Made by a program: the position numbers and the translations under genes
Notes under the pieces: generated by a model
What the model was told of the DNA's origin: nothing
The model's database searches: none
What the model saw: only the letters and a program-made list of their open reading frames with translations
Source of the DNA: Microbacterium oleivorans
Lineage (GTDB): Bacteria > Actinomycetota > Actinomycetes > Actinomycetales > Microbacteriaceae
Direction: 5' to 3'
Length of the DNA stretch: 64,000 nt
Assembly (NCBI RefSeq): GCF_001691565.1
Contig: NZ_MAYO01000003.1
Location: 1,650,766 to 1,714,765, forward strand
Shown here: positions 44,070 through 50,592 of the stretch, in pieces
How the letters are laid out: each line of letters begins with the position of its first letter
Position numbering within the stretch: position 1 is the stretch's first letter

Positions 44070-45029
44070 TCAGCGCCCGCGGGTGCGCGGGTCCATGGCC
44101 TCGCGCAGCGCCTCACCGAACAGCGTGAAGCCGAGCGCCGTGATGGCGATGCAGATGCCGGGGAGGAACGCCAACCACGGCGCGATGGCGAGCTCCGCCT
44201 GCGCGTAGGTGAGCATGCGCCCCCACTCCGCGGTCTCGGGGCGTCCGCCGCCGAGTCCGAGGAACGACAGCGCGGCCGCGTCGATGACGGCCGTCGCGAG
44301 CGACAGGGTGCCCTGCACGATGACCGGTCCGACCGCGTTGGGCAGGACGTGGGTCATGGTGATGCGGCCGCGACCGAGGCCGAGGGTCTGCGCCGAGAGG
44401 ACGTAGTCGGCCGAGCGCTGCTGCAGCATCGAGGCGCGCAGCAGGCGCGCGAAGATCGGCACCTGCGCGACACCGATGGCGATCATGACCGAGTTCTGGT
44501 TCTGGCCGAGGATCGCGGCGATCGAGACCGCCAGCAGCAGGCTCGGCACCGACAGCAGGATGTCGACGAGGCGCATGATGACGTTGTCGACCCAGCCGCC
44601 GAACGTGCCGGCGACGAGGCCCAGCAGCATCCCGCCGATGAGGCCGTAGGCCGTCGACACGACGCCGATGAGAAGGGATGCCTGTGCCCCCCAGATGAGC
44701 TTCGACACCACGTCTCCGCCGAAGCGGTCGAGACCGAGCGGGAACGCGGCGATCTCGCCGGGGCCCGGGATGTAGGTCGGGGTGATTTCGCGCGCTCCCG
44801 GCAGCGCCGTCTCGGGATAGGGCGCGAGCAGGGGTGCGAGGAGGGCGACCACCACGAAGAGCAGCACGATGGCGAGCCCGACCCACGCGGTGGGGCTGCG
44901 GCGGAGCCTGCGGAAGACGTCGTGCCAGAAGCCGCCGCGCGGGGCCCCGCCGGTGCCCGCGGTGAGGACGGCGACGGTCGAGTCGTCGGCGGCGCTGCCG
45001 CCTGCGGCGGGGGGAAGGACGGTGCTCAT
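44070..45029 (-). CDS. Dipeptide/oligopeptide ABC permease, DppC type
   Basis: A 319-residue inner-membrane permease. A flexible N-terminus (about 35 residues) precedes the first helix, followed by the OppC_N region and five further helices. The loop reading LRASMLQQRSADYVLSAQTLGLG is the ATPase-coupling EAA equivalent in this family. The ATG at 45029 overlaps the DppB stop as ATGA; the longer open frame is not used. It works with the DppB-type permease and binding protein upstream and the fused ATPase on the other strand. Confidence 0.93.
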   Translation of the reverse strand: MSTVLPPAAGGSAADDSTVAVLTAGTGGAPRGGFWHDVFRRLRRSPTAWVGLAIVLLFVVVALLAPLLAPYPETALPGAREITPTYIPGPGEIAAFPLGLDRFGGDVVSKLIWGAQASLLIGVVSTAYGLIGGMLLGLVAGTFGGWVDNVIMRLVDILLSVPSLLLAVSIAAILGQNQNSVMIAIGVAQVPIFARLLRASMLQQRSADYVLSAQTLGLGRGRITMTHVLPNAVGPVIVQGTLSLATAVIDAAALSFLGLGGGRPETAEWGRMLTYAQAELAIAPWLAFLPGICIAITALGFTLFGEALREAMDPRTRGR

Positions 45030-46030
45030 GAGACCCTCACTCTCGGGTCGATCAGGCTGTACGAGACGTCGACGAGCAGGTTGATGAGCGCGTAGACGAT
45101 CGCGATGAAGATGATGAATCCCTGCAGGACCGCGAAGTCGCGGTTGAAGATCGCTCCCGAGAGGAACGATCCGATGCCGGGGAACGCGAAGACCGTCTCC
45201 GTGAGGATCGCGCCCGACAGCAGCAGGCCTGCCTGCAGGCCGATCGTCGTGATGACCGGGAGCATGGCGTTGCGGAGGATGAAACGGTTCCGCAGGAGTG
45301 CGCCGGGGACGCCCTTCGCCTTGCCGGTGCGGACGTAGTCGGCGTTCTGCACTTCGAGGACGGATGCCCGCGTGATGCGCACGATGATCGCGAGGGGGAT
45401 CGTGCCGAGGGCGATCGCCGGCAGGATCAGGTGCAGGATCGCGTCCCACGCGGCGTCGAACTCACCGGTGATGAGCCCGTCGAGCACGTAGAAGTTCGTG
45501 TAGTGGGTCGCTTCGATGCGAGGGTCCTGGCGGCCGTCCGACGGGAGCCACCCGAGCTGGACCGCGAACACGTACTTCAGGATGAAGGCCAGGAAGAACA
45601 CCGGCACGACGATGCCGAGGAGGCTGAAGACGACGGCGGTGCTGTCGGCGGCCTTGCCGTGGCGCCGAGCGGCCCAGTAGCCGAGGGGGACACCGACGCC
45701 GACGGCGATGATGAGCGCCGCGACCGAAAGCTCGATCGTTGCCGGGAACCGGCGGAGGAATTCGTCGAGCACGGGCTGGCTGGTGCGCAGCGACGTACCG
45801 AAGTCGCCCGAGAGCAGCCGCCCGATCCAGGTGAAGTACTGCTCGATAAGAGGACGGTTGAAGCCGTAGAGCTCGTTGATCCGAGCAACGGCTTCGGGAG
45901 TGGCCTTCTCACCCAGGAGAGCCTGGGCGGGACCGCCGGGGAGGGTTCGGACCCACCAGAAGAGCAGGATGCTCAGGCCGAGGAGGGTGGGGATCAGCAG
46001 CAGGAGCCTATTGCCGATGGTTCGCAGCAC
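45026..46030 (-). CDS. Dipeptide/oligopeptide ABC permease, DppB type
   Basis: A 334-residue permease. The first helix follows immediately (LRTIGNRLLLLIPTLLGLSILLFWWVR). The coupling loop RASVLEVQNADYVRTGKAKG is visible near residue 215, followed by LPVITTIGLQAGLLLSGAILTETVFAFPG, the DppB signature stretch. GTG at 46030 is chosen because the family normally starts two or three residues before this helix; a longer frame to 46084 lies over a hairpin and is unlikely. It is separated from the binding-protein gene by a strong hairpin at 46053-46085. Confidence 0.92.
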   Translation of the reverse strand: MLRTIGNRLLLLIPTLLGLSILLFWWVRTLPGGPAQALLGEKATPEAVARINELYGFNRPLIEQYFTWIGRLLSGDFGTSLRTSQPVLDEFLRRFPATIELSVAALIIAVGVGVPLGYWAARRHGKAADSTAVVFSLLGIVVPVFFLAFILKYVFAVQLGWLPSDGRQDPRIEATHYTNFYVLDGLITGEFDAAWDAILHLILPAIALGTIPLAIIVRITRASVLEVQNADYVRTGKAKGVPGALLRNRFILRNAMLPVITTIGLQAGLLLSGAILTETVFAFPGIGSFLSGAIFNRDFAVLQGFIIFIAIVYALINLLVDVSYSLIDPRVRVS

Positions 46031-46052
46031 GGGTGTCGCTTTCGTGGAGGTC

Positions 46053-46085
46053 GGTGCGGGGCGGGAGGTCTTCCCGCCCCGCACC
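46053..46085 (-). terminator. Intercistronic hairpin between binding protein and DppB
   Basis: A perfect 13-base-pair stem (46053-46065 with 46073-46085) and 7-base loop, within the operon after the binding-protein stop codon. It could partly terminate transcription or protect the upstream mRNA, giving more binding protein than permease. Confidence 0.75.
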
Positions 46086-46115
46086 GGTCAGGCGGCTGGG
46101 GCCGCCTCGATCGGC

Positions 46116-47786
46116 TTACTTCGTGAGGACGATCTGGTTGAACACCTCATCGTTCACGGGGCTCGCCGGGTAGCTCTCGACCCGGGAGTCGAAGGCCAGC
46201 GTGGGAGCCGGGTGCGCCAGCGGGACGCCGGGGATGAACTTCGCGACCTCCTCGTTGATGTCCGAGTAGAGCTTCGTCTGCTCGTCGAGGTCCGCGATCC
46301 CGCGGGCGTCGGTGAGGTCCTGGAAGAGCTCGGGGTTGTCGAAGCCCCACTCCGCCGACTTCTGACCGAAGAAGACACCGAGGAAGTTGTCGGTGTCGTT
46401 GTAGTCACCGGTCCAGCCCAGCAGGTGGATGCCGTGATCCGTGCCGCCCGTGATGAGGTCGAGGTACTCGCCCCACTCGTTCGACTTCGGCGTGGCCTCG
46501 ACTCCGACGTCCTTCAGCTGCGAGGACAGCACCGTGAAGATCTGCTCGGGGTCCGGCATGTAGGGACGCGAGACGTTGACCGGGTAGTTGAAGGTCAGCT
46601 TCAGGGGGTTGGCCTCGGTGTAACCGGCCTCGGCGAGGAGCGACTTGGCCTTCTCCGGGTCGTAGTCGTACGTCGTGACGTCGGCGTTCCAGCCGTTGAC
46701 GCTCGGCGGCATGAACTGGGTCGCCTTCTCGGTGCCCTCGGGGAGGACCTGGGAGATGAGGGCGTCCTTGTCGACGGCGTACGAGAGCGCTTCACGGACC
46801 TTCGGGTCCTGCAGTTCCTTGACCGCCTGGTTGAAGGCGAGGTACAGGATCGTGAAGGGCGGGCGCGACACCATGGTGAAGCCGGCGTCCTTGAGCGCGC
46901 CGGTGTCGGCGGGGCCGACGAGGTCGTACCCGTCGATCGAGCCGGACTCGAGCGCCTGGCGACGCGCGGTGGGGTCGTCGATGGTGCGGAAGATGATCTT
47001 GTCGATCTGACCCTTGTCGCCCCAGTAGTCGGCGTACGAGCTCAGGGTGACCTGCTCGCCGCGGGACCACTCGTCGAACTTGTAGGGGCCGGTGCCGACG
47101 GGGTGCCCGGTCGCGTACTCGCTGAGGGTCGGAGCCTCGGCGGTGCCGCCGACCTCATCGGCCTTGTACTCCTCGAGCGCCTTCGGCGACTGCATCCCGA
47201 AGGCGGGGAGCGACAGCGCGGCGACGAAGCCGGCGAACGGCTTCTTGAGGGCGATGGTGACGGACGAGTCGCCGTCGGGCGTGCACGAGTCGTACACGGC
47301 GGTGTCGGGGCTCGACGCGTAGCCCTTGAAGAGCTTGTTGTAGTAGTAGCCGAGCGCCTCGCTGGCGGCCAGCCCCTCCCAGTTGTACCAACGGTCGAAG
47401 TTGACGCAGACGGCCTCGGCGTTGAACGGAGTGCCGTCGTGGAACGTGACGTCCTTCTTGAGGGCGAACGTGTAGCTCAGCCCGTCATCCGACGGCTCCC
47501 ACGACTCGGCGAGGAGCGGCGCAGGGTCGGCCGTGCCGGGCTTGGTGCCCACGAGGCCCTCGAAGATCTGACGCGAGACGCGGAACGTCTCGCCGTCCTG
47601 GGCGAAGGCCGGGTCGAGGCTGGCGGGGTCGGACGAGGCCGCGAAGACGAACGTGCCGTCGACGTCCGCGGGTCCTTCCGCGTTGTCGTCGCCGCCTCGC
47701 TGACTGGCGCACGCGCTGAGCGCGAGCGCACCGATGACGAGGGCCGCGGCGCCCGCGACCACCCGCTTCCGGGAAATGGGGAGCAT
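46116..47786 (-). CDS. Peptide ABC transporter substrate-binding lipoprotein (family 5)
   Basis: A 556-residue DppA/OppA-type binding protein. ATG at 47786 begins MLPISRKRVVAGAAALVIG, followed by lipobox LSAC at about residue 26; AAGGTG precedes it. SBP family 5 markers include LDPAFAQDGETFRVSRQIFEGLVG, YTFALKKDVTFHDGTPFNAEAV and VREALSYAVDKDALI. It is the first gene of the operon with dppB- and dppC-like genes. The cargo is probably peptides, though nickel and glycosides are alternatives for the family. Confidence 0.94.
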   Translation of the reverse strand: MLPISRKRVVAGAAALVIGALALSACASQRGGDDNAEGPADVDGTFVFAASSDPASLDPAFAQDGETFRVSRQIFEGLVGTKPGTADPAPLLAESWEPSDDGLSYTFALKKDVTFHDGTPFNAEAVCVNFDRWYNWEGLAASEALGYYYNKLFKGYASSPDTAVYDSCTPDGDSSVTIALKKPFAGFVAALSLPAFGMQSPKALEEYKADEVGGTAEAPTLSEYATGHPVGTGPYKFDEWSRGEQVTLSSYADYWGDKGQIDKIIFRTIDDPTARRQALESGSIDGYDLVGPADTGALKDAGFTMVSRPPFTILYLAFNQAVKELQDPKVREALSYAVDKDALISQVLPEGTEKATQFMPPSVNGWNADVTTYDYDPEKAKSLLAEAGYTEANPLKLTFNYPVNVSRPYMPDPEQIFTVLSSQLKDVGVEATPKSNEWGEYLDLITGGTDHGIHLLGWTGDYNDTDNFLGVFFGQKSAEWGFDNPELFQDLTDARGIADLDEQTKLYSDINEEVAKFIPGVPLAHPAPTLAFDSRVESYPASPVNDEVFNQIVLTK

Positions 47787-47922
47787 TGCTGTGCACCTTC
47801 CGATGGGGCTCGTCGGCGGCGCGCCGGGAGGCGGCGCTGCCGAAGGGATGCGGCTGACGCTACCGTCCACACTGCCGGTAAGCGGTTACAGCTGTATCTC
47901 GATCGTGTTTCTTCCTGCGGGC

Positions 47923-47928
47923 TACCGT
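47923..47928 (+). promoter_or_regulatory. -10 hexamer TACCGT, leaderless start
   Basis: TACCGT ends six bases before the ATG at 47935, identical in sequence and spacing to the galT -10. Confidence 0.6.
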
Positions 47929-47934
47929 AGTCGG

Positions 47935-48798
47935 ATGGCCCGTTCCCGCGCCCCCCTCGACCCGCCTGTCGCCAGACTGTCCGACGGGAGGCAGGCGCGC
48001 ATCATCCCGGGCCGGTTCGCCGGCGGCTGGGAGCTGGTCGTCGAGACCACACCGCAGTCGCACGTCGATCTCGACGATCCGTCGCACCTCCACTTCGAGT
48101 ACGTCGCCCGCATGGGGGCCGTCATCGACCAGATGGGGATGCCGGGGGAACCCCTCACCGCGGTGCATCTCGGCGCGGGCGCCATGACCCTCCCCCGGTA
48201 CGTCGAGCACACCCGACCGGGGTCGCGGCAGCAGGTCATCGAACTCGAGCAGGCGCTCGTCGACCTCGTGCGGGAGCACCTGCCGCTCCCCCGCACGGGT
48301 CAGCTGCGCGTACGCATCGGCGACGCCCGCGACGTCGCGGCACGCCTCCCTCCGGGCATCGTCGGCAAGGTGGACCTCGTGGTCTCGGACGTGTTCGCCG
48401 GCGCGCAGACGCCCGCCCACATCACGAGCGCGGAGTACTACAGGATCCTCGCGGGGCTCCTCGCACCGACCGGCATCCTGCTCGTCAACATCGCCGACGG
48501 CAGCGGGCTCGCCTTCGCTCGTCGGCAGGTCGCGACGGTCCGCTCCGTCCTCGAGCACGTGGTCGTCCTCGCCGAGGTGCGTACGCTCAAGAGCGGTCGC
48601 TTCGGGAACATCGTCATCGCGGCCTCGCCGTCGGAGTTGCCGATGGAATGGCTGCCGCGTCTGATGGCGGCCGGTCCCCACCCCGCGAAGGTCGCGCACG
48701 GCGCGGAGCTGGAGGCATTCGCGCGCGATGCGCGGATCATGACGGATGCCGATTCCACCCCGTCTCCGGCACCTGCGGCATCCGTCTTCGACCGCTGA
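47935..48798 (+). CDS. Spermidine-synthase-like methyltransferase-fold protein
   Basis: A 287-residue protein with the spermidine-synthase Rossmann fold. The nucleotide-binding motif region reads AVHLGAGAMTLPRYV (about residue 82). The acidic end of strand 2 is in QQVIELEQALVDLV, and GDARDVAARL and VDLVVSDVFAGAQTP follow. True spermidine synthases have a DAD/D catalytic pattern at VVSD and a gatekeeping loop; only part of this is clear here. A polyamine role is therefore uncertain, and the label SAM-binding fold is safer. It has a leaderless start. The frame upstream of 47935 is a shadow. Confidence 0.8.
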   Translation: MARSRAPLDPPVARLSDGRQARIIPGRFAGGWELVVETTPQSHVDLDDPSHLHFEYVARMGAVIDQMGMPGEPLTAVHLGAGAMTLPRYVEHTRPGSRQQVIELEQALVDLVREHLPLPRTGQLRVRIGDARDVAARLPPGIVGKVDLVVSDVFAGAQTPAHITSAEYYRILAGLLAPTGILLVNIADGSGLAFARRQVATVRSVLEHVVVLAEVRTLKSGRFGNIVIAASPSELPMEWLPRLMAAGPHPAKVAHGAELEAFARDARIMTDADSTPSPAPAASVFDR

Positions 48799-48886
48799 GG
48801 CCACGACGCGCGGCGCGCCCTCAGCGCATTCCGGGCGAGCCGCGGCGACACTGGAGGCACACGTTGCAGGGTCGGAAGGAACAGCT

Positions 48887-49414
48887 GTGGGCTTCATCAA
48901 GGGATACGACCCGGAGACTCTCCGAGAGATCGTCGACCTCGACGAATGCCAGGCCCGCCTCGTCGAGCTCGGCGAGCAGCGGAGCCTCGCCGCGATGCTC
49001 GAGAAGGTGTGGCTGCTGAAGGTCCTCGGACGCCTCGACGACGCGCTCGTCGTCTCGGAGGAGTCCGTGCGCGTCGCCCGCATGGCGGGCACCCGCAAGG
49101 ATCTGCTTCGCGCCCGGATGCTGCACGCGACCGTGCAGCAGTTCCGCGGCGCCTACGCCGCCGCGATCCACGAGCTGAACACGTGCGTCGAGGAGGCCGA
49201 GGGGCAGGGCTGGTCGGCGGTCGCGGCCTTCGGGTGCCAGCACCGGGGCAAGGTCCACTTCGACGCGGGCGACGACGCCGCCGCGCGCGCCGATTTCAAG
49301 AAGGCGCTGTTCCTGCGACAGGAGGCGGGGGCGCCCGAGGATCAGCTCGAGTCGACGCTGCTCGCCATCGACGCCGTCGACCGCCGTCGCAACAGCGCGA
49401 CGGTCGCCGGCTGA
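48887..49414 (+). CDS. Helical-repeat (TPR-like) protein of unknown function
   Basis: A 175-residue soluble protein made of amphipathic helices. TPR-like pairs are visible, for example LLKVLGRLDDALVVSEESVRVARM (about 43-66), LHATVQQFRGAYAAAIHELNTCVEEAE (about 77-103) and HRGKVHFDAGDDAAARADFKKALFLR (about 117-142). No catalytic motif is seen. GTG at 48887 has GGAAGGAA upstream. It probably mediates protein contacts; the partner is unknown. It sits between the spermidine-synthase-like and SprT-like genes, but no functional link is obvious. Confidence 0.75.
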   Translation: MGFIKGYDPETLREIVDLDECQARLVELGEQRSLAAMLEKVWLLKVLGRLDDALVVSEESVRVARMAGTRKDLLRARMLHATVQQFRGAYAAAIHELNTCVEEAEGQGWSAVAAFGCQHRGKVHFDAGDDAAARADFKKALFLRQEAGAPEDQLESTLLAIDAVDRRRNSATVAG

Positions 49415-49445
49415 GGCCTTCGACCCGAGTGTCGTACCTGGGTTC

Positions 49446-49451
49446 TATCGT
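49446..49451 (+). promoter_or_regulatory. -10 hexamer TATCGT, leaderless start
   Basis: TATCGT ends six bases before the ATG at 49458. No ribosome site is present. Confidence 0.6.
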
Positions 49452-49457
49452 GCTGGC

Positions 49458-49946
49458 ATGAGCGACCTCATCGACGTACGCCGCGAGGCGGAGTCGCTGC
49501 TACGGCAGCTGCTCGACGACTCGTGGAGCTTCGCATTCGACAACGCCAAGCGCCGCGCCGGTGCGTGCGACTACCTGCGCAAGCGCATCACGCTGTCGCG
49601 ATACCTGGCCGCGCGCTACGACACCGAGACGAACCGCCAGACGATCCTGCACGAGATCGCCCACGCGATCGCGGGCTCAGCCGCGGGGCACGGTGCAGAG
49701 TGGAAGCGCATCGCGCGATCACTCGGATACACCGGCGGCGTCACCCATCGCGGCGAGACGGCGACGGAGCTCGCGCCGTGGGTCGGCGAGTGCCCCGCCG
49801 GTCACGTCGCCTACCGCCACCGCGCGGCGACGCGGGCCACCTCGTGCGCGCGGTGCGCGCCGACGTTCGACGAGCGCTACCTGATCACCTGGCGGCGACG
49901 CGAGATCACCGCTGCCACCCGACGCGAGGCCCTCACGCCGCGCTGA
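49458..49946 (+). CDS. SprT-like zinc metalloprotease-fold protein
   Basis: A 162-residue SprT-like protein. The zinc-binding HEXXH motif is ILHEIAHAIAG (about residues 74-78), with the third ligand likely in AGHGAEWKRIARSLG. A C-terminal zinc-ribbon-like part carries C-x2-H (CPAGH) and C-x2-C (CARC) pairs. Eukaryotic relatives (Spartan) cleave DNA-protein crosslinks; bacterial members are poorly characterised. The last 14 bases overlap the 3' end of the convergent ComB-like gene. Confidence 0.88.
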   Translation: MSDLIDVRREAESLLRQLLDDSWSFAFDNAKRRAGACDYLRKRITLSRYLAARYDTETNRQTILHEIAHAIAGSAAGHGAEWKRIARSLGYTGGVTHRGETATELAPWVGECPAGHVAYRHRAATRATSCARCAPTFDERYLITWRRREITAATRREALTPR

Positions 49947-50592
49947 TCGCCTCGTAGGCGCGCCACACGCCGTCACGGAGGACGGGAACCGTCTCGTCCG
50001 CGTCATGGACCGCAGCGGCGAGCACCTCGTCGCGGCGGCCGGCGTCGAGGAGCTCTTGGCCCGAGCCGCTCGCCGTGAGGAGGTGGCGGACGGCGGACCG
50101 AAGCCCACGGAACGCCTCGGATGCCGCTGCCGCCTCCGGCGACGAGTGGTCGAGGCCTATCGTCTCGAGCGCTGCGAAGACCGCCCCGGCACCGAGGTGG
50201 TCCTCGACGGAGAAGCGCAGGACCGCGGCATCCCCCGATCCGTGCAGTTCGCCGGCGGCGACGATGCTCACGCTCGTGCGTGCCGCGCGGCGGTTCTGCT
50301 CGGCGAGGACTGCCTGCGCGACCGCGGTCGCATTCCGGAGGCTTCCGAGGAAGACGGTCGCGCCCGTTTCGGCCGCAGCCGACGCGACGGCAGCGCCGTT
50401 ACGCGACACGGCACGAGCGGCGTCGTCGTGCGGCACCGTCTCACCGGCGGCGACGCGCGCCGAGACCGTCGACGAGAACCGCAGCACGTCGACGACGACG
50501 ATCACGTCCGCGGGCGCGAGCCGGGTCAGCCCGTCCCGCCCCCAGTCGAAGCGCAGCTGGTAGCGGGACTGATCGAACGGGCTCGCGGTCAT
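49933..50592 (-). CDS. 2-phosphosulfolactate phosphatase (ComB)-like protein
   Basis: A 219-residue member of the ComB family. Archaeal ComB removes phosphate from 2-phosphosulfolactate in coenzyme M synthesis and needs magnesium. Family motifs visible are VIVVVDVLRFSSTV near residue 30, FLGSLRNATAVA and the GELHGSGD loop, followed by CxEDxL/AGA-type residues (SVEDHLGAGAV). Actinobacteria generally do not make coenzyme M by the methanogen route, so the real substrate here is unknown. ATG at 50592 overlaps the GH3 gene stop as ATGA, placing it in the beta-glucosidase operon. Confidence 0.85.
   Translation of the reverse strand: MTASPFDQSRYQLRFDWGRDGLTRLAPADVIVVVDVLRFSSTVSARVAAGETVPHDDAARAVSRNGAAVASAAAETGATVFLGSLRNATAVAQAVLAEQNRRAARTSVSIVAAGELHGSGDAAVLRFSVEDHLGAGAVFAALETIGLDHSSPEAAAASEAFRGLRSAVRHLLTASGSGQELLDAGRRDEVLAAAVHDADETVPVLRDGVWRAYEAISAA

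Noticed and set aside
45876..47930. Plus-strand frame of 684 codons opposite the peptide-binding protein.
   Set aside because: Same antisense composition (Val/Glu/Arg/Gly-rich). The opposite frame encodes a family 5 binding protein with a lipobox.
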